DNA of 64,000 nt from Actinomadura sp. J1-007. GTDB taxonomy: Bacteria > Actinomycetota > Actinomycetes > Streptosporangiales > Streptosporangiaceae. The notes below the pieces were generated by a model. That model made no database searches and was not told the DNA's origin. It saw nothing but the letters and a program-made list of their open reading frames with translations. Each line of letters starts with the position of its first letter. Positions within the stretch are counted from its first letter, which is position 1. The stretch is taken from positions 3,162,001-3,226,000 of the forward strand of contig NZ_WING01000001.1 in assembly GCF_009793335.1 (NCBI RefSeq), read 5' to 3'. The position numbers and the translations under genes were made by a program. Below are positions 27,873-36,625 of this stretch, piece after piece.

Positions 27873-28157
27873 GAGCCCGTCGCGCACCCGCTCTCCGCCG
27901 AGCCCGACCCGCGCCCGCTCCCCACCGAGCCCGTCGCGCACCCGCTCTCCGCGGGGCCCGTCGCGCACCCGCTCTCCCGCGGGGCCCGCCGCGCACCCGC
28001 TCTCCGCCGAGCCCGACCCGCGCCCGCTCCCCGCCGGGCCCGCCGCGCGCCCACTCACCGCGGGCCCGCCACGCACCCGCTCCCCGCCGAGCCCGTCGCG
28101 CACCCGCTCCCCGCCGGGCCCGCCCCGCGCCCACTCTCCGCGGGCCCGACCCGCGCT
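27873..28157. repeat. 27-bp tandem repeat, eleven copies, abutting EF-Tu gene
   Basis: Units begin at 27873, 27900, 27927, 27954, 27982, 28009, 28036, 28062, 28089, 28116 and 28142, so spacings are 26-28 bp. The core is (G/A)GCCCGnCGCGCACCCGCTC. The array ends 16 bp from the stop codon of the EF-Tu gene. On the minus strand it reads through as GERVRDGLGG-type peptides, which I consider non-coding. Confidence 0.9.
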
Positions 28158-28172
28158 CCTTCTCGTCGGGTG

Positions 28173-29357
28173 CTAGTCGAGCAGGGCTTGGACGGTGCCT
28201 GCGCCGACCGTGCGGCCGCCCTCGCGGATCGCGAAGCCGAGTCCCTCGGTCATGGCGACCGGCCTGCCGAGCTCGACGGCCATCTCGACCGTGTCGCCCG
28301 GCAGCGCCATGCCGCCGTCGCCGCCGAGGTCCACGCCCCCGACCACGTCGGTGGTGCGGAAGTGGAACTGCGGCCGGTAGCCGTGGAAGAACGGCCCGCT
28401 CCGGCCGCCCTCCGCGGCGGTCAGCACGCGCACCCGCGCCCGGAACCGCGCGTGCGGCCGGACCGCGTCCGGCGCGCTGACGACCTGCCCGCGCCGCACC
28501 TGGTCGCGCTTGACCCCGCGCAGCAGCATGGCGGTGTTGTCGCCCGCCTCGGCGCGGTCCATCGTCTGGCCGAACGTCTCCAGCCCCGTCGCGACGGACC
28601 CGAACGAGTCGCCGAGCCCGACGACCTCGACCGCGTCGCCGACCCGCACCGAGCCCTGGGCGACGACGCCGGTCACGACGGTGCCGCGCCCGGTGATCGT
28701 CAGCACGTTCTCCACAGGCATCAGGAACGGCCGGTCGAGCGCCCGCTCCGGCACCGGCACGTACGCGTCGACCGCGTCGAGCAGGTCGCCGATCCGGGCC
28801 GTCCAGTACGGGTCGCCCTCCAGCGCCCGCAGCCCCGACACCCGGACCACCGGTATCTCCTCGCCCGGGAAGCCGTACTCCGACAGCAGCTCGCGGACCT
28901 CCAGCTCGACCAGGTCGAGCAGCTCCGGGTCGTCCACCGCGTCGGCCTTGTTGAGCGCCACCACGATGTGCCGGACGCCGACCTGCCGGGCCAGCACGAT
29001 GTGCTCGCGGGTCTGCGGCATCGCGCCGTCCCGCGCCGACACCACCAGCACCGCGCCGTCCACCTGCGCCGCCCCCGTGATCATGTTCTTCACGTAGTCG
29101 GCGTGGCCGGGCATGTCGATGTGGGCGTAGTGCCTGGTCGCGGTCGCGTAGTGCACGTGCGCGACGTTGATGGTGATGCCGCGGTCGCGCTCCTCGGGCG
29201 CCCGGTCGATGCCCTCGAACGGCACGGCCGCCGCCAGCCCGCGCGCGGCGAGCACCTTGGTGATCGCCGCGGTCAGGGTGGTCTTGCCGTGGTCGACGTG
29301 CCCCATCGTGCCGATGTTGAGATGCGGCTTGTCGCGCTCGTACAGCTGCTTGGCCAT
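28173..29357 (-). CDS. tuf: Divergent stand-alone elongation factor Tu (tuf paralogue)
   Basis: This 394-residue EF-Tu delivers aminoacyl-tRNA to the ribosome. G motifs are [49 protein letters not shown] and [10 protein letters not shown]. It differs from housekeeping EF-Tu: DMPGH instead of DCPGH, SGL instead of SAL in G5, a shortened effector/linker region before RAPEERDRG, and extra Gly/Asp in the last domain ([13 protein letters not shown]). It stands alone, not next to fusA, so it is a second EF-Tu like tuf3 of streptomycetes, which is associated with stress or elfamycin tolerance. Upstream is a 315-bp leader with hairpins and a possible leader peptide. Confidence 0.95.
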   Translation of the reverse strand: MAKQLYERDKPHLNIGTMGHVDHGKTTLTAAITKVLAARGLAAAVPFEGIDRAPEERDRGITINVAHVHYATATRHYAHIDMPGHADYVKNMITGAAQVDGAVLVVSARDGAMPQTREHIVLARQVGVRHIVVALNKADAVDDPELLDLVELEVRELLSEYGFPGEEIPVVRVSGLRALEGDPYWTARIGDLLDAVDAYVPVPERALDRPFLMPVENVLTITGRGTVVTGVVAQGSVRVGDAVEVVGLGDSFGSVATGLETFGQTMDRAEAGDNTAMLLRGVKRDQVRRGQVVSAPDAVRPHARFRARVRVLTAAEGGRSGPFFHGYRPQFHFRTTDVVGGVDLGGDGGMALPGDTVEMAVELGRPVAMTEGLGFAIREGGRTVGAGTVQALLD

Positions 29358-29433
29358 GATCGTTCGTCCTCACCGGATCCATGTGCGGAACGTGAGAACC
29401 CCCGCGGGCGTGCGCCCGGGGCCATGACACCCC

Positions 29434-29454
29434 CCTCCGCTGGTTCTCCGGAGG
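29434..29454 (-). other. Short hairpin in EF-Tu leader
   Basis: CCTCCG / CGGAGG arms enclose a 9-nt loop, lying between the putative leader ORF stop and the EF-Tu start. It is weak alone but could be an alternative partner to the long hairpin upstream. Confidence 0.35.
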
Positions 29455-29469
29455 CGGGACGGAGAGGGG

Positions 29470-29592
29470 TCAGCTTCGCGCGCCGCCGACGACGGCCGCG
29501 CCCGCTGCCGCTGCTCCCGAGAGGAAGGCAGCCGGCACCGCGCTCAGCGGACCGTGGTCCGCGAGCGTCAGGGTGCCGGCTGCGAAGAACAT
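29470..29592 (-). CDS. Possible 40-residue leader peptide upstream of EF-Tu
   Basis: An ATG at 29592 opens a 40-codon frame starting MFFAAGTLTLADHGPLSAVP and ending GAAVVGGARS, with its stop 112 nt before the EF-Tu start codon. TACCGT sits exactly 7 nt before the ATG, and TCGACT is 17 nt further up, so a leaderless transcript starting on this ATG is plausible. The ORF spans the long hairpin at 29529-29582. I know no homologue. It could be a regulatory leader ORF whose translation affects EF-Tu expression, or chance. Confidence 0.35.
   Translation of the reverse strand: MFFAAGTLTLADHGPLSAVPAAFLSGAAAAGAAVVGGARS
29529..29582 (-). promoter_or_regulatory. Long hairpin in EF-Tu leader
   Basis: The outer arms CAGCCGGCACC / GGTGCCGGCTG (11 bp perfect) and inner arms GCGGACC / GGTCCGC (7 bp, with CGCTC/GAGCG nearby) form a 54-nt hairpin with few mismatches. 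It would lie in the EF-Tu mRNA leader and is a candidate attenuator or processing site. Confidence 0.5.
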
Positions 29593-29599
29593 GCGTCAG

Positions 29600-29605
29600 A
29601 CGGTA
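29600..29605 (-). promoter_or_regulatory. -10 hexamer of candidate EF-Tu leader promoter
   Basis: TACCGT on the minus strand ends 7 nt before the ATG of the 40-codon ORF. TCGACT with 17-nt spacing is a possible -35 element. Confidence 0.4.
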
Positions 29606-29672
29606 CGGACCGTCCGGCCCGGAGTCGACCGATTTATTCGCCGCTCGGGCGGGCGGGGCCGACCGGCGCCGG

Positions 29673-30644
29673 TCAGGGTCGTACGACGGCGACGTCCAGG
29701 AAGACCGGGCGCTTGTCGGGCATCAGGACGCGCCCGTGCTCGTCGGCCATCTTCCAGTAGATCCGGCAGCGGCCCGGCGTCCTCGGCGCGGTCACCCGGA
29801 CGCCGACGTCGACGGCCTGGCCCGGCGCGGCGTCCGGCATCGCGACCGACTTCGGCGCCGAGCAGGGGCCGCTGCCGACGCGCAGCAGGTAGCGGCGCTT
29901 CCAGTGCAGGTCGCCGGTGTTGCGGATCCGCCACACCTTGCGGAACGTCGTGCCGCCGCGCACCTTCGTCCCGTCCGGATAGGTGACGTCGCCCTCGAAG
30001 CGCGAGTCGTCCCGGCGGCCCGCGTTCGCCCGCGTCCCTTCGCCGTCCTTGCCGCCCTTGCCGTCCTTGCCAGCGGACGAGCCGTGGCCCGCGTTCACGA
30101 GCACCACGACGCCCGCGACGAGCGCCGCCACCACGGCCGCGGCGACCACGTACAGGTAGGGCCGCCGCCTGGGCCGCACCCCCACCGGCTGCGTGTCCCC
30201 GTCCACGGACTCGTTCGCCCTGGGCGGGTCCGCGGGGGGCGAGGGTGTCGCTGAGGTGGGCTCGGGGTCCGTTCCGGTGGGGAGGGCCGCCGCGTCCTCG
30301 GCGGCGGTGAGCGCGTCGCGGGCCTCCTCCCAGTACGCGCGCCATTCGCGTTCGGTGCGCTCGGGGTCGGCACCGAGGCGGTCGACGGCGAGGACGCGGA
30401 CGAACTCCCAGGTCGTCCCCCAGGTCGGCAGGCCGCGGCCCCGCGCGGCGGCGGCCAGGGACGACTTGGACGCCGCAGCGCCCAGCGCGGACGACATCTC
30501 GGCGTACGAGGGGTCGCCCGCCTCCTTCTTGAGCCGCCACAACCGTTCGGCGAGGGCCGCCGCGGGCCCCTCGCCCGGGTCCGGACGGCGCGAGCGGCGC
30601 CCCCGCCGACCGCCGTCCCGCCCTTCACCCACTGGTGTACTCAC
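29673..30644 (-). CDS. HTH-like / single-TM protein with extracytoplasmic NBR1-type Ig domain
   Basis: This is a 323-residue protein. The N-terminal cytosolic part resembles the HTH-containing half of actinobacterial XRE-like regulators (LWRLKKEAGDPSYAEMSSAL, TWEFVRVLAVDRLGADPERT). One TM follows (YLYVVAAAVVAALVAGVVVL), then a Lys/Gly linker. Outside lies an Ig-like domain of the NBR1 type (FRKVWRIRNTGDLHWKRRY, MPDAAPGQAVDVGVRVTAPR, PGRCRIYWKMADEHGRVL). The layout suggests an envelope-to-cytosol sensor, but DNA binding is not proven. GTG at 30644 has GGAGA 6 nt upstream; a TTG at 30698 is an unsupported alternative. Confidence 0.75.
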   Translation of the reverse strand: MSTPVGEGRDGGRRGRRSRRPDPGEGPAAALAERLWRLKKEAGDPSYAEMSSALGAAASKSSLAAAARGRGLPTWGTTWEFVRVLAVDRLGADPERTEREWRAYWEEARDALTAAEDAAALPTGTDPEPTSATPSPPADPPRANESVDGDTQPVGVRPRRRPYLYVVAAAVVAALVAGVVVLVNAGHGSSAGKDGKGGKDGEGTRANAGRRDDSRFEGDVTYPDGTKVRGGTTFRKVWRIRNTGDLHWKRRYLLRVGSGPCSAPKSVAMPDAAPGQAVDVGVRVTAPRTPGRCRIYWKMADEHGRVLMPDKRPVFLDVAVVRP

Positions 30645-30730
30645 GCTGTTCTCCCCCACGAGGAGCGGTCGCACCCGGGCACCGCCGTCGTCGCTCAAAG
30701 TCGCCGACGATACCCGTCCGAAACGGGCGG

Positions 30731-32104
30731 TCAGCTTTCGGGACGCCGGAGCAGGACCGCGCCGATGGCCGCGCCCGCGAACTGGAACCCGGCGATCGTC
30801 AGCACGAGCCCGACCGGCCCCACCAGGTCCGCGGACGCGGCCGTCAGCGCGGCCCGAGCGCCGACGCGCCGATCTTGAGGCTGCCGCCGGTGGTGTTGAC
30901 CTCCCCGAGCCGTTCGGGCGGCGCCTCGCGCTGGCGCAGCATGAGCGTCGCCGCGAACACCGGCCCCTCCGACAGCCCCGCCGCCGCGAACGCGACCATG
31001 GCCCACGTCAGCGACGGCACCACCGCCAGCGACGCGAGCGACGCGCCGAACGCGACCAGCCCGCCGACCATCACCCGTTCGGCGTGCCGGGGCGTGAGCC
31101 AGCGGCTGGACGCGAGCGATCCGAGCAGCGACCCGAGGGCCATGGCCACCAGCAGCCGCCCGCCCGCGCTCGGCCGTTCGCCGAGGTGCCCGGCCAGCAG
31201 GACGGCCGTGACCGCGACGCCCCCGAACCCCAGCCACGCGAACGTCGTCGCCGCCGTCAGCGCCCGCAGCACCCGCCCCTCCGCGAGCACCCTCAACCCG
31301 CCGACCACCACCCCCGCCACCCCGGCCACTCCCCTCCCGACCGACCCGCCGCCCCGGCCACCCCCGCCTTCCTCGCCGTCCCCGCCGTCCCCGCCCTTCC
31401 CGCCGTTCCCGCCTTCCTCCGGCCGAACGGGCTCGTCCGCGCCGCCGGAGTCGTTCTGGACGCCGCGTTCGTCCAAAGGGGCGCAGCCGGACGAGGCTGT
31501 GGAGGGGGCGCGGCGGTGGGGGAGACGGGGACGGTGGAGTCGGTCGGCGGCGGGGCGGGAAGGGGAGCAGGGGCAGGGCGAGGGCCCCGAGGGTGGAGGC
31601 GGCGACGATGACCGCGCCCGCGTACGAGCCGCCCGCGTAGGCGGCCACGGCGGCGGCGAGGCCGGGGCCCGCGACGGCGGCGAGGTTGTAGCTGGACGCC
31701 TCCAGGCCGTACGCGCGGGAGAGCCGTCCTGCGGGGACGAAGCGCGGGAGCAGGCCCGTCACCGCGACCACGACCGGCTCGGTGCAGCCGATCACGGCCG
31801 CGACGCCGAGGGCGAGGACCAGCGGGACGCGTCCGACGGTCGCGAGCAGCGCGGCCGTGGACGCCGCGTACGCCGCGGCGAGCGCGAGGGCGGTGCGGCG
31901 GGGACGGGTCGTGCGGTCGATGGCGTGGCCGATCACCGGGCCGCTCAGCACGTACGGCAGGGTCATCGCGGTCTGGACGTACCCCGCGGTGGCGGCGTGC
32001 CCGGTACGGGCCTGGACGGTCAGGACGAGCGCCGTCGCGATCCCCTCGGCGGAGATCCGCAGCAGCGTCGCGGCGCCGAGGTGCGGCGCAAGCCCCGGGA
32101 TCAC
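30731..32104 (-). pseudogene. Frameshifted MFS transporter
   Basis: This is a 12-TM major facilitator (drug-efflux type). The first six TM segments ([20 protein letters not shown] ... [14 protein letters not shown] ... LGALALPLLPF) read in one frame. After LHSLVRL the sequence must move to another frame at the run AAAGGGG (31474-31480, apparently one base too many) to read LDERGVQNDSGGADEPV..., TFAWLGFGGVAVTAVLLAG and SLASSRWLTPRHAERVMVGG. At CCC 30853-30855 (one base short) it returns to AALTAASADLVGPVGLVLTI. The central loop is unusually Gly/Glu/Asp-rich (EEGGNGGKGGDGGDGEE). It is broken as read, but two opposite indels leave the outer frame open. Confidence 0.75.
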
Positions 32105-32162
32105 TCTCGCATGGTGTCACGGCATCGCCGGTCCCCGGCGTTCCCGCCGATCAAGGGCCGCC

Positions 32163-32168
32163 TAGACT
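32163..32168 (+). promoter_or_regulatory. -10 hexamer of leaderless arcA promoter
   Basis: TAGACT lies 7 nt before the GTG start at 32176. Confidence 0.5.
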
Positions 32169-32175
32169 CGAAAGG

Positions 32176-33384
32176 GTGACGGAGACGACGGAGCGCACGC
32201 ATCGGGTCACCAGCGAGGTCGGGCGGCTGCGGACCGTTCTGCTGCACCGTCCGGGCGCCGAGCTGAAGAGGCTCACGCCGCGCAACAGCGACCAGCTCCT
32301 GTTCGACGCGATCCCGTGGGTGGGGCGCGCGCAGGAGGAGCACGACGCGTTCGCCGAGGCGCTGCGCGAGCGCGGCGTCGAGGTGCTGTACGTGACCGAG
32401 CTGCTCCAGGACGCGCTGGAGTACGAGGAGACCCGCGACGAGGCGATCGCCGAGATCGTCGCCGACCCCCGGCTCGGCGACCAGCTCGGCCGGGTCGTCG
32501 AGGGCTACCTGCGCGACCAGGACCCCGAGCACCTCGCCCACACGCTGATCGCCGGGCTCGCGCACGAGGAGCTGAAGGCCGGGCACGGCCTGGTGTACCG
32601 GCTGATGGACCGGCTCGACTTCATCATCGACCCGCTGCCCGGCCTGCTGTTCACCCGCGACAGCAGCGCCTGGATCGGCGGCCGGGTCGCGGTCGCGAGC
32701 CTGGCGATGCCCGCGCGGCGGCGCGAGTCGACGCTGGCCGGCCTCATCTACGCGCACCACCCGCGCTTCTCCGGCGTGCGGCCGGTGTACGGACCGTCCC
32801 TCGAATCGGTCGAGGGCGGCGACGTCCTCCTGCTGAGCCCCGGGGTCCTCGCGGTCGGCACGGGGGAGCGCACCACGCCCGCCGGTGTCGAACGGCTCGC
32901 CCGCCAGGTCTTCGAGGCCAACCTCGCGCACACCGTGCTCGCGGTGCCGATCGCGCAGGAACGGGCGACCATGCACCTCGACACCGTCTGCACGATGGTC
33001 GACGTCGACACCGTGGTCATGTACCCGCCGGTGGCGCACTCCCTCACCGCCTACACGGTCACGGCCGCGAACGGCGACCTGGCCGTGTCCGAGCCCCGCC
33101 CGTTCCTCAAGGCCGCGGCGGACGCGATGGGCCTGGACCACCTGAAGGTCATCGACACCGGTCTGGACCCCGTCACCGCCGAACGCGAGCAGTGGGACGA
33201 CGGCAACAACACCCTCGCCGTCGCGCCGCGCCTCGCCGTGGCGTACGAGCGCAACATCGAGACCAACGCCCAGCTCGAAGCGGCCGGCATCGAGGTCATC
33301 CGGATCAGCGGCAGCGAGCTCGGCACCGGCCGGGGCGGACCGCGCTGCATGTCCTGCCCCATCCTCCGCGACCCGCCCGCCTGA
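32176..33384 (+). CDS. arcA: Arginine deiminase
   Basis: This hydrolyses arginine to citrulline and ammonia. The 402-residue length is standard. The guanidino-group-modifying fold is marked by [28 protein letters not shown], the metal-free catalytic pair in [12 protein letters not shown], the substrate loop [13 protein letters not shown] and the nucleophilic cysteine in [14 protein letters not shown]. No arcB, arcC or arcD lies beside it, so it is not a full ADI fermentation operon here. It is probably leaderless and ends at a terminator. Confidence 0.95.
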   Translation: MTETTERTHRVTSEVGRLRTVLLHRPGAELKRLTPRNSDQLLFDAIPWVGRAQEEHDAFAEALRERGVEVLYVTELLQDALEYEETRDEAIAEIVADPRLGDQLGRVVEGYLRDQDPEHLAHTLIAGLAHEELKAGHGLVYRLMDRLDFIIDPLPGLLFTRDSSAWIGGRVAVASLAMPARRRESTLAGLIYAHHPRFSGVRPVYGPSLESVEGGDVLLLSPGVLAVGTGERTTPAGVERLARQVFEANLAHTVLAVPIAQERATMHLDTVCTMVDVDTVVMYPPVAHSLTAYTVTAANGDLAVSEPRPFLKAAADAMGLDHLKVIDTGLDPVTAEREQWDDGNNTLAVAPRLAVAYERNIETNAQLEAAGIEVIRISGSELGTGRGGPRCMSCPILRDPPA

Positions 33385-33415
33385 CCCGTCCCGCGCGGCG
33401 CGCCGGGAACGGCGA

Positions 33416-33447
33416 GGCCCCCGGCGCCTGCGCGGCGGCCGGGGGCC
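33416..33447. terminator. Hairpin terminator between convergent genes
   Basis: The 10-bp arms GGCCCCCGGC / GCCGGGGGCC with a 12-nt loop lie 32 bp past the arcA stop codon and before the RsbW-like gene end. Confidence 0.6.
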
Positions 33448-33534
33448 CGGACGTGGATGGCTCGGGCGGTGTCGACGGGGGCACGACAGCGCCCGAGCTT
33501 GTCGAGGACCCTACAAGGCGGGGCAATGGCCGCT

Positions 33535-34074
33535 CTAGGCGGGGTATGCCCTAGTCGAGGCCGCTCCGTGCCTGGTCCCGTTGCAGAGGTTGGCGTCCGG
33601 TTCGTCGGGAACGCCCGGCAGATCGGCCAGGTCCGGCACGACGGCGTGCGCGGCGCCCGCCCGCGGCGAACCGCTCGCGTCGGCGAGGTGCGGAGCGCGC
33701 AGGATCGCCCAGACCGTGGTGGCGCCGTCCTCGCGGCGGACGCCCCAGCCTTCCGAGAGCGCCTCAACGATGCCGAGGCCGCGCCCGCCCAGGGACGACA
33801 GCGTGCCGGGACCGCACCGCGGCTCGGTCATCGCGCCGCCGTCGCTGACCTCGACCTCCAGCAGCTCGCCGCGGCAGTCCCAGGACACCCGGATCTGGCC
33901 CGACGGGAGCGGGCGGGCGTGCCGGAGCGCGTTGCTGAGCAGTTCGCTGAGGATGACGCTGGCGTCGTCGATCACGGACTCGAAGACTCCGGAGGCGGCC
34001 AGCTCGGAGCTGAGGCGCTTGCGGGCCACCGCGACGCTGGACGGTGCGTGTGGCAGCAGAACGACGCTCGACAC
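33535..34074 (-). CDS. RsbW-like ATP-binding regulatory protein (HATPase_c)
   Basis: This 179-residue anti-sigma/serine kinase-type GHKL domain is of the small family that is very numerous in actinomycetes. The N box is ILSELLSNALRHARPLPSG, the G1 box EVEVSDGGAM and the G2 box GGRGLGIVEALSEGWGV. A nonconserved C-terminal part follows (from about residue 130). GTG at 34074 is chosen because GGGGAGG stands 5 nt upstream; the GTG at 34080 overlaps that site. No XRE/DUF397 pair is adjacent, so its partner is unknown. Confidence 0.88.
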   Translation of the reverse strand: MSSVVLLPHAPSSVAVARKRLSSELAASGVFESVIDDASVILSELLSNALRHARPLPSGQIRVSWDCRGELLEVEVSDGGAMTEPRCGPGTLSSLGGRGLGIVEALSEGWGVRREDGATTVWAILRAPHLADASGSPRAGAAHAVVPDLADLPGVPDEPDANLCNGTRHGAASTRAYPA

Positions 34075-34552
34075 CCTCACCTCCCCGTGGATCCGTCTCG
34101 GATCGGTCCCCGTACCGCACTTCCGTTACGACCGAAATGCCCTGAAGGACTCATCCGGAAACCTGGACGAAACAGTTTGCCACCGGACCAACGAGCGAGC
34201 GACCATCCGGTCACGGCGATCTCCCCCGTACGCGGCGCCCAATGGAACCCCGTCACCAACGGCGAACAACAAAGGATCTATCCAGCCAACGACGGATTAC
34301 TCCTCACGCGCACGTTTCGTCCGTCACACCCCGGCGACACCGTACTTTTCCGCAACCTCACACCCTCCCGGTTGTCAAGATCGCGACAAGACACCTTCCC
34401 GTTCCCCGTTTTTGGCCGGATCCGGCCCCGCCCCGCTCCACCACCCCGCCCCACCCCCTCAGCCCGCACAAAGAGCGACAGCCGAACGAACGTCCAGCAG
34501 AAGAGACCGGGCGGACGCGCCGAAGGACCGGGGCGGACGCGATCGGGCCGTG
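34075..34552. other. 478-bp spacer, less GC-rich
   Basis: This separates two minus-strand signalling genes and should contain the promoter of the RsbW-like gene. The only structure I see is an inverted repeat TTGTC-N8-GACAA (34372-34389). No credible gene on either strand; the base composition is clearly lower in GC than in the flanking genes. Confidence 0.35.
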
Positions 34553-36424
34553 TCAGGCGGGGCGGGTCAGGGTCAGGGTCATGCAGGTGCCTGGGGCGCC
34601 GTGGGGGGCGGGGCCGGCCTTGATGGTGCCGCCCTGCGCCTCGGTCAGGCGTTTGACGATGTAGAGGCCGAGGCCGATGCCGCCGAAGCGGCGGCGGTCG
34701 CCCGCCTCGCCCTGGACGAACCGTTCGAAGACGCGCTCGTGGTCGCCAGGGGCGATGCCGATGCCCTCGTCCACGACCGTGATCACCAGGGAGCCGCCCT
34801 CCGGGTACGCGCTGACGCGGACGGTGCCGCCGTCCGGGGAGTACTTGAACGCGTTCTCCAGGAGCTGGCCCAGCACGATGTCGGTGGCCATCGCGTCCCC
34901 GCGCGCCTGCGGCAGGTCCGGGTCGATCTCCAGCTCCACGCGGTGCAGGGACGACAGGGAGCGGAAGCCCGCGACCACGCCCTCGATCACCCGGGCCAGG
35001 TCGAACGTCTCGTTGGTCACGGTCAGCTCGTCGGCTCCGGCGCGGGCGCCGAGCAGGAGGTGCTCGACGAGGCGGCCGAGGGACTGGGCGCGTTCGGCGA
35101 TGGTGGCGACGGCGGCGCGGCGGTCGGTGTCGGCGAGCTCGTCCCAGCGGTTGACCAGCGTGCTGGAGAACCCCTGCACGACCGTGATCGGGGTGCGCAG
35201 CTCGTGGCTGGTCGTGGCGAGGAAGAGGTCCTTGGCCTCCTCCAGGGCCTTGGCCTCGGACACGTCGCGGAAGTCGACCACCAGCCCGCCGGTCTCCTCG
35301 ATCTCGGCCGCGAGGACGTTCAGCCAGACGCCCTCGGACCACGGGATCGTCAGCATCTCCCCCAGCGCGGGCATCGCGAACGGCAGCGGCCGGCCGAGCG
35401 CCTCGCCGGCCGGGATGCCGGTGAGGGTGTGCGCGGCCGGGTTCCACTGCCGGACGACCAGGTCGCGGTCCAGCACGGCGATCCCGTCGGCGCTGGAGTC
35501 GATGACGGCGCGCTCGTGCGCGCGCTGCCGGACGACCTCGGCGTAGGCGACGGCGTTGCCGACCGCGACCCCGGCGTGCCCGGCGAGCAGTTCGAGGAGC
35601 TCCAGCTCGGTGTGGCCGACCTTCTGCCCCGAGAACAGCGCGTACAGCGCGCCGTAGGGCCTGTTCTGGAGGTACGACAGGCCGAGCGCGATCGTGTGCA
35701 GGCCGGGCAGCTCCGACCAGACCAGGTCGCCGAGCCGCCGCTCGCCGGTCGCGAGCTTGACCGTCTTGCCGGAGCGCAGCAGCTCGCCGACCAGGCTCGA
35801 CCGCAGGTCGGCGGTGGTGCCGCGCAGGTGCTCGGGCAGCCCGGACATGCTGACCAGCCGCAGCCGGTCCCCGTCGATCCGCACGAACCCGCCCGCGTCC
35901 GCGCCGGTCAGCTCGATCAGCGCGTCGGTGATCCGGTCGAGGACGGTGGCGAGGTCGAGCTCGGCGTTGAGGTCGGCGACGATGTCGTTCAGGCGGCGGA
36001 CGAGCCGGGCGCGCTCGGCCATGTGGTGCTGGACGACGTCGTCCTCCTCGACGGGGTGGTAGACGCCGACCCAGCCGAGCGGGCCGCCGTCCGGGTCCTT
36101 GAGGAGGCTGGTGTCGATCCGCACGTCGATCAGCCGGCCGTCGCGGTGGAACCTGCGGGTCGCGATCGAGATCTGCCCGCCCTCGCCCGTACGGCGCGTG
36201 AGGAGCCGTTCCTGGACGGCGTTGTGCTCGGCCTGGAGCTCGTCGGGGACGATCGGCGCGACGCGTCCCACCATCTCCTCGGCCGTCCAGCCGAACATCC
36301 GCTCAGCGGCCGGGTTCCACACCGTGACGCGGTAGCGGTGGTCGACGGCCACGATCGCGTCGGCCGCGCTCTGGATGACGGCGCGGGCGATCGGGTCGTG
36401 GACGTGGTGGGGCACGACTGACAT
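34553..36424 (-). CDS. Soluble multi-sensor histidine kinase (PAS-GAF-PAS-HisKA-HATPase)
   Basis: This is a 623-residue cytosolic kinase with no TM segment. PAS1 covers about 10-125 (AADAIVAVDHRYRVTVWNPA) and a GAF domain covers about 145-295 (LDLATVLDRITDALIELTGA). PAS2 is about 305-380 (SADGIAVLDRDLVVRQWNPA). HisKA has the phosphoaccepting His in FLATTSHELRTPITVVQGFS, and the HATPase domain has QLLENAFKYSPDGGTV and IGLGLYIVKRLTEAQGG. No response regulator gene is adjacent, so it is an orphan kinase. The ATG at 36424 (MSVVPHHVHD) is preferred over an upstream in-frame GTG because the PAS domain begins right after it. Confidence 0.9.
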   Translation of the reverse strand: MSVVPHHVHDPIARAVIQSAADAIVAVDHRYRVTVWNPAAERMFGWTAEEMVGRVAPIVPDELQAEHNAVQERLLTRRTGEGGQISIATRRFHRDGRLIDVRIDTSLLKDPDGGPLGWVGVYHPVEEDDVVQHHMAERARLVRRLNDIVADLNAELDLATVLDRITDALIELTGADAGGFVRIDGDRLRLVSMSGLPEHLRGTTADLRSSLVGELLRSGKTVKLATGERRLGDLVWSELPGLHTIALGLSYLQNRPYGALYALFSGQKVGHTELELLELLAGHAGVAVGNAVAYAEVVRQRAHERAVIDSSADGIAVLDRDLVVRQWNPAAHTLTGIPAGEALGRPLPFAMPALGEMLTIPWSEGVWLNVLAAEIEETGGLVVDFRDVSEAKALEEAKDLFLATTSHELRTPITVVQGFSSTLVNRWDELADTDRRAAVATIAERAQSLGRLVEHLLLGARAGADELTVTNETFDLARVIEGVVAGFRSLSSLHRVELEIDPDLPQARGDAMATDIVLGQLLENAFKYSPDGGTVRVSAYPEGGSLVITVVDEGIGIAPGDHERVFERFVQGEAGDRRRFGGIGLGLYIVKRLTEAQGGTIKAGPAPHGAPGTCMTLTLTRPA

Positions 36425-36625
36425 CGTGCCACCGGATCGCCTGCCCGTGCCCGGCAACCACCGCCGAAAGGTTCCCACCGCGCCCGACCTCCGACCGGAA
36501 GAACGCCACGTCAGACGCCACGGCGGCGCCCGATCGAGCTGCCGCGGGCCCCGCGGGCGCGGGCGCGGCGGGCGCCGGTGAGCGGGAACCGGGCGCTCTT
36601 CTGATCTTGACCGTTCCGGCCCGGC

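Noticed and set aside
27531..28103. Minus-strand frame of about 190 codons with GERVRDGLGG repeats
   Set aside because: It is simply the 27-bp array read through, the unit spacing drifts between 26 and 28 bp so no frame is kept, and it overlaps the EEP start.
31474..31480. Programmed ribosomal frameshift in the MFS gene
   Set aside because: The AAAGGGG run (minus CCCCTTT) is a possible slip site, but the same gene needs a second, opposite shift downstream, and other genes show similar breaks in G/C runs. Indel error or decay is simpler.
34075..34552. A small XRE/DUF397 gene pair near the RsbW-like gene, as often found in actinomycetes
   Set aside because: No frame in the spacer carries the DUF397 or HTH signature on either strand.
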